Assembly: GCF_000001735.4 (NCBI RefSeq)
Contig: NC_003070.9
Span: 11,960,001-12,024,000 of the forward strand
Direction: 5' to 3'
Length of the DNA stretch: 64,000 nucleotides
From: Arabidopsis thaliana
Lineage: Eukaryota; Streptophyta; Magnoliopsida; Brassicales; Brassicaceae
Shown: positions 45,084 to 56,650 of the stretch, piece after piece
How the letters are laid out: every line of letters starts with the position of its first letter
Numbering within the stretch: the stretch's first letter is position 1
Translations under genes and position numbers: made by a program
The notes under the pieces: generated by a model
What the model was told of the DNA's origin: nothing
Databases searched by the model: none
What the model saw: the letters and a program-made list of their open reading frames with translations, nothing else

Positions 45084-48000
45084 ATGGCCGGAGGAGGAGG
45101 AGAGCTCACGGCGGCTTTGTTGAAAAAGACGGCGGAGAACGGCGGAGAAGAGAAGGATGAGTTAGGGTTGAAGCAAAAGGTTTGGATTGAATCAAAGAAG
45201 CTATGGATTGTGGCGGCGCCAGCGATCTTCACGAGATTCTCAACGTTCGGAGTTTCAATAATAAGTCAATCTTTCATCGGCCATCTTGGTCCTATAGAGT
45301 TGGCTGCTTACTCTATCACCTTCACCGTTCTCCTCCGGTTTAGTAATGGTATCTTGGTGAGTACTTTCTTCAATTATTACTCTCAATTTTTTTACCAACA
45401 AGTTAAATCATTTCTTCAAACATTGAAATCTTCGTGATACTATTACTGACCATTCATAAATTAAACGCGTTTTTTGTTTGTCATAACCCTTAGAAATAAC
45501 TTTTCATTAATCTATTTACCGGTGATTGCCTTAGAATGCATAACTATGCAATAAATTAAATTGTGGTACCTTACTGAAAATAGAAAAGAAAACATTGAAA
45601 AATGATTATGACAAGTCTTTTTTCGGGAAAGAATAATTTCTCTTTTTTTTCTGTTCAACAATTCCTTTTGTTGCACATTAAATATTATTGACTAACAAAT
45701 GAAAAATCAGAAATATAATTAATTCTTCCAAAACTCAATAATAAAGCACAGCATGTTTTTGATTGGTCAGAATTAAGAAGAAAAAGAAAAAACAGAACTA
45801 CTGATTGTAATTTATAAATGGTTCCTTTTGACGGATAATTGAAATAACATAAATCATGTGAGTCCTGACAGTTGACACTGCTTGACGTAACATGCGGTGG
45901 TTTCTTGCGAACCACATATCAAATTTGTAGTCTCTTCTCGTATTTTCCACAATTTTGTAGAATAATGCAGTAGAGAAATAATTCTATACCAGTTTTTAAA
46001 AAGTTAAAGGGTTTATTATACAAAAAGAAAAAGAAAAAGAGAAGGGTTTATTATACTATAACCTTAAAAGAAAAGGTGTAGGAAAAGTATTGCAGTTGAT
46101 AAATTATTTTTGGGAAGACAAGTTTGACAAGATTTTTCAATGGCAGTCCACTTAGGAGGCGTAACCACTCTCCACCCTGAAAATCAAAAGTTGTTTCATA
46201 TTTTACATGTTTTCAGTATACAACTCCAAAAGTACCATCATATCAAAATTTTGTCGAAGCTTTTAAGCCATACACTAGACGCCATAAAGAGCCAAAAGAG
46301 AGACAAATAGGATCTAATTATTGAACTATCAGACAAAAAGAAAGTTTTGAACTCTTTTTATATACCTTCTAATCAAAGTCAAGTCACTACACTGTAACAA
46401 CGTTTGAGCTAGATCCTGATAATTTTACATACTCATCAAAATTTGGTTCAGTTTATATGGTCTTGAATGATTTTGTATGGAATGTTATTTTGGCTAACAT
46501 TTATTATGAAGCTATGTAGATGTCTCAACTTTGGTTATTATAACTATCGTGTAATAACGAACCGTAATGCAGTTAGGTATGGCCAGTGCATTGGAAACAC
46601 TATGTGGTCAAGCCTACGGAGCTAAACAAAATCATATGCTCGGGATCTACCTCCAAAGGTCATGGATCGTCCTTACAGGTTGTACCATTTGCCTCACGCC
46701 CGTCTATATCTTCTCTGGCCCTATCCTCTTAGCCTTAGGTCAAGAGGAACGCATTGTCCGTGTGGCTCGGATCATAGCCCTATGGGTCATAGGCATCAAC
46801 TTCTCTTTTGTGCCTTCCTTCACTTGCCAAATGTTCCTCCAAGCTCAGAGCAAGAACAAGATCATTGCCTACGTGGCTGCTGTCTCCTTAGGGGTCCATG
46901 TCTTCTTGTCGTGGCTACTTATGGTTCATTTCAATTTTGGGATCACTGGTGCTATGACCTCTACGCTAGTTGCGTTCTGGTTGCCTAATATTGCCCAACT
47001 CTTGTTCGTCACGTGCGGTGGGTGTAAGGACACATGGAGAGGATTCTCTATGATGGCCTTCAAAGATTTATGGCCCGTCTTCAAACTTTCTATGTCTTCC
47101 GGTGGAATGCTTTGGTAAGGTTTCCTCTATTTTTTTAAGCAGCAAACCATATAATTATCAATTAGTCTAGGATTTGATCCTAAAGTTTTGGTTACAATAG
47201 AAATTCATATGAATAGCTTTACATGTAGGTGATATGAAGTTTCTAATTAAACTAGTAAGAGTCAAGTCAAAACCACATGCTCTTAAGTTTTTTACTTACT
47301 AGGAATGACTTTCAAAGACTGACAGTTTGAAATAATCAATGTCGTATAAGTAGACTACCTTACTAAACTATATTTACATGTACGCATATTGAGAAGTTTA
47401 TGATTATACAATAATAATTATCACTTTATGGCCGTTATTTTGGGCAGCTTGGAACTATGGTACAACTCAATCTTGGTACTGCTCACTGGAAATTTGAAAA
47501 ACGCAGAAGTGGCTCTTGATGCACTAGCAATCTGGTAAACTAACACGACATGACCAATACCGATTAATTCAAACATCTATTCATTTTATTTAAAATGTAG
47601 TATGCGTAAATAAACTATTCTTAACCATTTATTTTATATAGCCTCAACATAAATGGACTGGAGATGATGATAGCACTTGGGTTTTTGGCAGCTGCAAGGT
47701 ACATACATATATTAATTCATACATATACACTTCACTTTATTAATTCTATTTATGTATCGGTCTTCTTCCTTGTCTTTTCTCTAGCGTAAGAGTGTCCAAC
47801 GAGCTCGGTAGTGGAAACCCCAAAGGAGCCAAGTTTGCAACACTAACCGCGGTTTTCACATCACTCTCTTTAGGAATAGTTCTATTCTTCGTCTTCTTGT
47901 TTCTGAGAGGAAGAGTTTCCTACATTTTCACTACAAGTGAAGCTGTCGCAGCCGAAGTTGCCGATCTTTCTCCGCTTTTAGCCTTTTCCATCCTCATGAA

Positions 48001-48618
48001 TAGTGTTCAACCCGTTCTCTCTGGTATGTATATTAGCTAGTTGGCGCGAGATGGTTATTATTACAGTATCGAATATAAACCGATATTTGAAATATTATGT
48101 GTCTTGGATCGGTTTTAACCTTAACAGGAGTTGCCGTCGGAGCTGGATGGCAAGGATATGTTACTTACGTTAACCTTGCTTGCTATTACCTTGTCGGAAT
48201 TCCTATTGGTATTATCCTTGGTTATGTCGTTGGTTTGCAAGTGAAAGTAAGTTTTATTTTCTTTATAATTTTCTCCTTCTTTATAACGGTCTTGAAAACA
48301 AAAATGTGTGAAAGTAAAAAAATTAACATAAAAAAAGTTATTCTCTAAATTTTCTTAGGGCGTATGGATCGGAATGCTCTTTGGAATATTCGTTCAGACT
48401 TGTGTGCTTACCGTCATGACTCTGAGAACAGATTGGGATCAACAGGTTATAAATCGATTACTATGTTTTCTAATTTGTTCCTAGCAAGCTATGTTTTTGG
48501 TGCTTATTCTTATACCGTTTGTTGCCAAATATATTAGGTGTCAACGTCGTTGAGACGTTTAAATCGGTGGGTTGTACCAGAATCTAGAGACGTAAACCAA
48601 GTATCATCAGAGGAATAA
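45084..48618 (+). CDS. DTX21: MATE efflux transporter 4 (DETOXIFICATION family)
   Basis: Eight exons: 45084-45356, 46573-47114, 47448-47534, 47642-47698, 47785-48023, 48128-48246, 48359-48445 and 48538-48618, giving 494 residues. The MATE core is complete (AIFTRFSTFGVSIISQSFIG; GMASALETLCGQAYGAKQ; VGAGWQGYVTYVNLACYYL). In places it is closer to MATE gene 1 (ETLCGQ, QLLFVTCGG) and in others to genes 2-3 (RWVVPESRD at the C-terminus), a mosaic that suggests gene conversion. No lesions and no scrap after it. A predicted H+-coupled exporter of unknown substrate. Position and length fit At1g33110; the symbol is from memory. Confidence 0.94.
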
Positions 48619-49282
48619 ATTGGATTCTAGATTGTCTTTAGCACCGTCACATTTTATTCTTAAAAGCTAAAATGTAACTTTTAGGCTATGTTCCAAGATT
48701 GTGAAGACAAGAATATGACAAATTTGGGTCGATTTGATGTCCTCGCAACTAACTTGTAATAAGATTCTAATGTTTAACCAAAAAACGAAAACGAGATCCT
48801 AATTTTTGGATTAACACTAGATAGTGTTACATTTAGCTATGATTCATCAAACACAAAATTATTTTGGGGTTTATAACCAAAAAAATAAAAATAAAAATAA
48901 AAAATTTACTATTTATGTGAAAAGAATAACAAAAATTAAAATATTTGGGTGACCTTCTCAAATAGTATAGAAAATCACACCAATTTTATTTTGTACTATT
49001 TGAGATATTCATGGTAAGAAACCATAGAGCGATGCTCTAAAGTCTAAATAGTGACAGTTTGGTTTTAAAACATTTAAAACAAATTTGTTGACTAATAGAA
49101 CTGAATTTTTTTTTGTCTCATTTAACAACTGCAATTGTAACATATATATATTTTTAATAGAAATAAATTAACAAACTTTTTTTGATGATTTATGAAAACT
49201 ATTTAATGATATAAATGTTTGGATACTAAACTTGAATTATTTCTCCGTCGGCTTTGTTTGAAAATATATAGAAAAAACAATT
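48619..49282. other. Intergenic between MATE4 and the RPL9 block
   Basis: A/T-rich DNA with the 3' flank of MATE4. No gene is seen. From about 49229 the sequence is shared with 61991 onward, marking the left end of the duplicated RPL9 block. Confidence 0.5.
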
Positions 49283-49462
49283 AACGGGCCATGTGCTTGT
49301 TGCAAATAATCTATTTATTTTTCATTTTAGGAATTTTGTTTCTCGGCACGAGTTGGGCTGATTTTGATAAGCCCACATGACATTGTTTTAGGGTTTCTGT
49401 TTTTCTTCTTTATACTTTTTAAAACGCGGCCAGTGAATAATTTTCTAAGGTTTATGCTTTAA
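49283..49462 (+). repeat. RPL9 promoter module 1 (distal)
   Basis: Contains AACGGGCCATGTGC, GCCCACAT and TTAGGGTTTCTG, then AAAACGCGGCCAGTGAATAA. The order and spacing match the proximal RPL9 promoter (50764-50985), but no RPL9 coding sequence follows. It is the first of three serial copies upstream of the gene. Confidence 0.7.
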
Positions 49463-49849
49463 TCAATGAGATCAGTTAGAGAGAGAGATAGAGAGTTTTG
49501 TACAGAAAAACTCCATAGTGGTTCATATTCACAACTTTATCCTTCAAGTCCAAAAAATACAAAATAATCTTATGAAGTCCAAAATAATACGCAATATAAT
49601 CTTTTTTTCACTATTGTCAAATTTAAATTTTTTGATAAATAATATACCAAATCAAAGATCTCTAGATAAGGAGTTCAACTTTATCTTCAGAATTCTCAAA
49701 AACTAATGTATGAGATCGTGAAAACATTCTAATATATGTAAAATTAAAAAATGGACTATATTGCGTATTATTTTGTATTTTTAGGACGTATAGGATAAAA
49801 TTATAAAAATAGACGATTTTAAGGTTTTTTTTCATAAAACCTTTTTTTT
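49463..49849. mobile_element. MITE-like inverted-repeat segment, absent from the other RPL9 block
   Basis: This 387-bp stretch is missing at the equivalent point of the second block (62224/62225). It holds long inverted repeats: CCAAAATAATACGCAATATA near 49578 and its reverse complement near 49752-49775, with outer arms TTATCCTTCAAGTCC and GGACGTATAGGATAA. Both borders carry TTTAA. It is either an inserted MITE or, less likely, a deletion in the other copy. Confidence 0.55.
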
Positions 49850-50051
49850 AATACAAGTTAAATAATTTTTTTGTAAATAATTTTTTGTTGGAATGTCAAA
49901 TTTATTCAACAAAAGAAAATGATTACAAAGAGTTTTGAAAGCTAAAAAATAGAGAAAATAAACGTGAAAAGTAGAAACAAAAATAATGGAATTGGCGCCA
50001 CTTACATCATTACAGAAAGTTCAAAAGGCCTAATTCTGACACAATATTATT

Positions 50052-50240
50052 AACGGGCCATGGGCTTAATGACAATAATAAACTTTTCTCACTTTTGAGT
50101 TTTAATAAGCCCACATTTGCTTTAGGGTTTCTGCGTCTCTACCTTTAAATTGCTTCCGACGATTCATAAACTAGGGTTTCTGCCTTTAGCCGTCGTGAGA
50201 GAGAGAGCAAATCGAAGAGAGAGCAAAGAGAAAATAATAT
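50052..50240 (+). repeat. RPL9 promoter module 2
   Basis: Contains AACGGGCCATGGGCTTAATG, GCCCACAT, TTTAGGGTTTCTGCG, a second CTAGGGTTTCTGCC, and a leader-like GTCGTGAGAGAGAGAGCAAA. It resembles a full promoter plus 5' UTR and ends at an ATG (ATGTTGTTTGCG) that opens only a short frame. Confidence 0.7.
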
Positions 50241-50763
50241 GTTGTTTGCGTTTGGTACGGTGACTCGATCTGTGGCTAATTCAGTGGTGGTTTGCTACGG
50301 CTTTCTTTCGACAATGGTGTTTTCTTTCGACCTAAACTTGATAGACCGAACCAAACTGAACCAATTTTTATATATATTTACTCAATTAAATCCTAAACTC
50401 CTCTATTTGATCTGAACCCGATCAACCCGAATACATAAATATCTAATCTTATCCATCTGAAAGGATACTAAACTCTCTAATTCGAATTACCCGAATCCAG
50501 AAAAAGCCGAATAGCATGCATTCTATTGGTACTTGATTATATTAATTGGCATATATATGACCTGTTATTGCCAATAATATATTTTGGGTGTTTCCTGGGC
50601 TTCAGTTTTATTGGGCTAGGAATGGGTGTACTTTTAAACCCACTTCTGATTAGTCTCTTAGTAAAACCCACTTTTAAACCCACTTCTGACCCACTTCTGA
50701 CGCCGTCATTTTTCTTGAGAAGGAGAGAGAGCACCACTTCCGTCATTCCAGCCCAATATTTTT

Positions 50764-50985
50764 AACGGGCCATGGGCTTATTGTAAATAATGTATTTTTC
50801 TCATTTTTGGTTTTCTTTATGGGCACGATTTTAGTGGGCTGAATTTTGATAAAGGCCCACATATGAAAGATATTTAGGGTTTTTTCTCTTGATACCTTTT
50901 AAAACGCCGTCGAGAAATCTCCCTCTAGGGTTTCTTTGATCAAACCAGAGAGCCGTCAGGGAGAGCAAAACAAAGATCGGAGAAG
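50764..50985 (+). promoter_or_regulatory. Proximal promoter and 5' leader of RPL9B
   Basis: Site II elements in AACGGGCCATGGGCTT (50764-50779) and AAAGGCCCACAT (50861-50872), a telo-box TTAGGGTTT (50874-50882) and TAGGGTTT (50926-50933) precede the start codon. Known biology: site II plus telo-box control growth-linked expression of plant ribosomal protein genes. The leader after the last telo-box is purine-rich. Confidence 0.8.
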
Positions 50986-52223
<1,238 letters not shown>

Positions 52224-52506
52224 ATACTCATATTCCCCTCTTAGCTCATATTTCTTGTGTTTGGAATGTTGTTAGTTTTGTTTTATGGACCAAATCCACC
52301 GGTGATGTAAACCTTGCCTTTTTTTTGTTCGAGAATTTATTAACTTATGCAACAAGTTTTGGAGACAATTAGAGACCCATTCACTCTCACACTTTTGCCA
52401 AATTACATCTTCTCGGATGAATTTTGAATTCTGAAGAATTTGGTTGTGTTTTTGAATTCCAGAACATTATAATCCATTGTCCTGAATGAAAACGCCCACA
52501 AATTTA
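52224..52506. other. RPL9B 3' flank
   Basis: Probable 3' UTR and terminator region of RPL9B up to the TIR element. Nothing else is seen. Confidence 0.5.
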
Positions 52507-53008
52507 GAGGGTGTTATCGGTTCCTAATTTACAAGAAATTTTGATGACTTTAGTTAAATCTTTGAAAGTAAAGAAATGAAAGATTATAAACGATTGTTAG
52601 AGAGTTTTTTGATAATCTTGTTGATTAGTTTTTTATAATTTTGTAAAGTTTTCCAAACAATCTCTCTATTTTAATAATATTTTCCATGACTTTCCATGAC
52701 TTCATTTTGTAAAGAAAAGTGTAGGAAATCATGAACCAATAACACAATAATTTAAATCATTAACAATCATTAAAAATCAAAGATTCTTTTGTTTTAATTG
52801 AATAACACAAAACTTTTAATGATTTAATAAAAGTTCGTATCTAATAACCCAAAATTTATGAAGATTTTAGATTACTTTTTACAAATCTTAAACGAATAAC
52901 ACAAAACTTTAACATACTTTAAAAAAGTCTTGATTGAATAACAACAGATTTTACATGACAATTTAAATCATTAAAACTCTTTTGAAATCATAAACGAATA
53001 ACACCCTA
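52507..53008. mobile_element. TIR element with TTA target duplication (Harbinger/Tourist-like MITE)
   Basis: It starts GAGGGTGTTATCGGTT and ends AACGAATAACACCCTA, imperfect terminal inverted repeats. TTA stands on both sides (52504-52506 and 53009-53011). A 3-bp TWA duplication is characteristic of Harbinger/Tourist elements. The inside has several copies of GAATAACAC and related phrases in both orientations. No transposase frame. Confidence 0.75.
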
Positions 53009-53011
53009 TTA

Positions 53012-54769
53012 ATATTTAGTCAAATTAATACTCATACTTTTTCTAACTTAAATTTAATACTCAAATACTTTTTCAAATACTCAAATTTAATATTTAACAA
53101 AACTTTTTCATTTGTTACTCAAATAAACTTTTATAATTCTAGCTGGGAAAATTTCCAAAAATAAACTTCAACTATTTAATATTTGCCAGAATTCTTTTTT
53201 TTTCTTTTCTCGTTGCCTAAAATAATCTAATCTAGTTTACGGCCCATAAAACAAAGGGTTATTGAGTTTATAGTCATAAACTAATTGCATTCTCAGATTT
53301 TCCTCAATGGATTATAAAATCAGCCATAAACCCTATAAAATCAGTCAATTTTTTTTTTCATCCTAAAACAAACACAAACTATTCTTTATTTTCTAATTTC
53401 TCTTCGTCTTCGTTATGGCCGTTAACGACATCGTTGACGTCGTTACTATTTTTGAGAAAATTTCTAACCCAAATTATGAAATTTTGCTTGAAAAAAATAC
53501 CTGAATTTCTATTTCCTTGCCATAAAATAACACATATCAACATTTTTTTTTCTCTTCTTTTATTCCATTAACAATGTAAGATGGTCAAATGTCATAACTT
53601 TATGTGCTCTCTTGAACCTCATACAAGTTCTCATTACTATTTAGGACAATTAAATTCAACAACAAAAATACACAATTAGATTAGTCTATTTCTATTTTTT
53701 TCAATACCCAAACTAAACCCATATCGAAAAAACCCGATTTGGGCGAGTAAGAGTTTCAGGAATGTACCTCATTGGATAGAGTTCGGGTCGGTCCGGATCA
53801 GAGATTGCCCATTACACACACCGGATATCCATAAACCCGATATAAGGTATGTGTATATATACGGTATAGATATAGTTTTATACATTTATAGACTAGTTTA
53901 CCTTTTGCATGCTTGATTGAATTACCCATGCATCAGTTTCCAACAAGGCTACAATCCTACTTCTCGTTGTAGTTCTATACTTTTTATTTTCAGATAGTCG
54001 GATTTATGTTTTCAAATTCATTATCGGATTACTCACTCTTAATTCTAAGTATTACACTTTGTGATTTTGGATTGGATTTGGATGTCAAGTTTGAAGTGTT
54101 TTATTCTCTTTATTACTCACATTTTGGGTTTACGGTTAATTTTTATCCATTCAGACCCGAACCCGAAAGAATTCAAAATTTTCAAGTATTTACCGGTTCT
54201 CAGACTTAGTACCCAATCTAACCCGAATCCGGGTGTACCTAATCCGAACCGGAACTGAATATATGCAATTACCCTAAGAGTAGTAAATCCATTACCCATT
54301 TAACCGGAACGGGTTATCTATATGCCCATTCCTAGATTTGATCTTAGATCTATACAAGCTTTACAAATTTTGAGATTTCATCGACACTGGAATTCTAAAT
54401 TTCATGAGAGCTTAAAAAAACTTTGTAGATCTTCGTAGATTCTCTATATAAAACGAAAAAATTAATTCAATCAAGCAAAACTCACCAAAATTGAAGCTTT
54501 AAAACCGCAACATGAGAATAAAGCAAAGAGAACAAAACAAAGCTGATATTCGAACGGGACATAAATATCTGATATATTTGTAAATGTTTTGAGTTTTGTA
54601 TCCAATTATACCCAAAATCTAGCAAAAGATCTGAAATTTAACCATAATCCACCAAAAAAACATACCAGTATTTCAGGTATTCAGGTACTTGTTCAGGTAT
54701 GAGATACAATCAAGTATGAAATACACGAACTGATTAGTACCCATTTTTAGGGTATTTATAACTTCTAAA
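53012..54769. other. Repeat-rich intergenic region
   Basis: No supported gene. Around 53680-54340 there are many scattered CCCGAA/TTCGGG and ACCGGA phrases (for example ACCCGAACCCGAAAG in sense near 54154 and GAGTTCGGGTCGG near 53780), typical of a decayed DNA transposon, but I cannot fix its ends. Open frames at 54006-54258 are by-products of this repeat. Confidence 0.45.
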
Positions 54770-55550
54770 AGTCTAAACCTGATTCGTCCTAAACTTGAAT
54801 GACCGAATCAAACTGAACCAATTTTGTATATTTACTCAATTAAGTCCTAAAATCCTCTATCTGATTTGAACGCGATCGACTAGAGTACATGAATACAGAA
54901 TATCCAATCATATCCACCATAAAGGATACTAAACTCTCCGATTTGAATTACCCGAATCCAAAAAAGCCGAATAACGTGCATTTTGTTTGTATTTGATTAT
55001 ATTAATTTGCATATCTATGGGCTGTTAATGCCAATAATATATTTTGGGTGTTCTTGGGCTTGAACTTTATTGGGCTAGGAATGGTTGTATATTTAACCCT
55101 ACTTCTGATTAGTCTCTTAGTAAAGAAACTAGGGTTTTCGTCGCCGTCATTTTTCTTGACCTAAAGAGCGATCAATTGAGAAGGAGAGAGAGAACAAAAC
55201 TTCCGTCATTCCAGCCTTATATTTTAACGGGACATGGGCATATTGCAAATAATGTATTTTCTCATTTTTGGTTACTAGGCTGCGTTTTGAAAAACCCACC
55301 TGAACGATGTTTAGGGTTTCTGTTTTTCGTTATACTTTTTATAAGGGCGCCGATAAATCGTTTTCTAGGGTTTATTTGATTAAAAAGAGAGCCGCCGTAA
55401 AACATTAACGTTGTTTAGGGTTTGTATTTCATATATTTTTAAAATGCCGTCGACAAAACCTTTTCCTAGGGTTTCTGTCTTTGATCAAACCAAAAACAAC
55501 AAATTTGATAAAGATAGCAAATCAGGAATCAGAGAAATTGGTGTATGCCG
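54770..55550 (+). repeat. Orphan RPL9 promoter copy without its gene
   Basis: A diverged copy of 50331-50985: CTAAACTTGAATGACCGAAT (compare CTAAACTTGATAGACCGAAC), GGCTAGGAATGG, TTCTGATTAGTCTCTTAGTA, AACGGGACATGGGC, TTTAGGGTTTCTG and TTTCTAGGGTTTATTTGAT with AGAGAGCCG. At the point where the RPL9 ATG should come there is instead another promoter-like piece (TTTAGGGTTTG, AAAATGCCGTCGAC, CCTAGGGTTTCTG). No RPL9 coding sequence is present. Confidence 0.78.
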
Positions 55551-56037
55551 GTGACCAAAGTATTCTCAACATACTAGAATGATTCATAAAAATACGAGGA
55601 TTTTTTTTCTTTCTTTCGGGTATTTCTTTCATTCCATACAATTCAAAGTCAAAGATGAACACCTAATTGTGCGTTGAAAAAAAAAGACATAATGTGCACA
55701 TTTTGATCTATATATAATTAATTATGTAAATTTTATACCTCATGTTTATTTTTAATCAGTTTATTTATATAGACAAAAAAATGATTCACAAATCACAATG
55801 ATGGATCTTGTTGTTAAATTATTTAACTACAAATTATATTAAAGTAAATTAGGATAGTCCGATGTGCGAGTTTTAAAGTTTTATAATTAAATTCTTAAAA
55901 TATACCGATAATCTTTTAGTTAGAGAAGATAAATATTTATATATTCTTTATAACAAAAAAATATATTTTTATATTTGTTTTGCTTTAACTTATTTGCAGC
56001 TCTATATTTTAATTTTATTGTAAGATTATATTACAAT
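55551..56037. other. AT-rich spacer before the CACTA element
   Basis: No gene or repeat ends recognised. The final AAA at 56038-56040 is the left target duplication of the transposon. Confidence 0.45.
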
Positions 56038-56650
56038 AAACACTACAAGAAAACTGTCATTTTGCGAGGGAAGAATTACTCGCTAATCCCTCGCAAACAG
56101 CCATACGCGAGGGACTTGCGAGGAAATCAAGTTCCTCGCAAATGGTAAAAAGTTGCAATTCCCTCGCAATTTTTGCGAGGAACTGTTTTCCTCGCAAAAC
56201 ACACGCAACACAGTTCTAGTATTTCCCTCGCAACTGTTGCGAGGGATTTGCGATTCTTTTCTTTCTGCCTAGCAAATCCATCACAAACAACTGATTTCCT
56301 GATATATTAAGGCTTGATTAGTGGTTAATTAGACTCTAATTATCTGGTTAATTAGTTGTTGATTAGAGATTATTTTTGATTCTTAAATAAAGACACAAGA
56401 AGAAGAAGAAGCTGAAATTATCATTATCTAAAATGTATTCTACAATGCCAATATTTGAAACCATGTTCTAAAAAGATTACAAGGAAAAAAGAGAAAGACA
56501 ATGTTCTCAAAATACTGATGATGGAGAGGATCCTGTTGCAAGGTTAGCTAGGGCAGCAGCAGCAGGTGTCTCCTCATTGGCTTGCTGTTCTGGAGTTGTA
56601 GCTACAGGTGGTTCATTTGCGCTAACCGGTCTTGTCTGTGTCGAGGAACC

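Noticed and set aside
50526..50765. 79-residue frame upstream of RPL9B, repeated at 62900-63139
   Set aside because: It begins at a non-ATG codon and lies within promoter repeat DNA. Its presence twice simply follows the block duplication.
53680..54340. CCGAACC-rich region as a defined hAT element
   Set aside because: The motif density suggests a transposon remnant, but I could not find paired ends or a target duplication, so I only mention it as repeat-rich.
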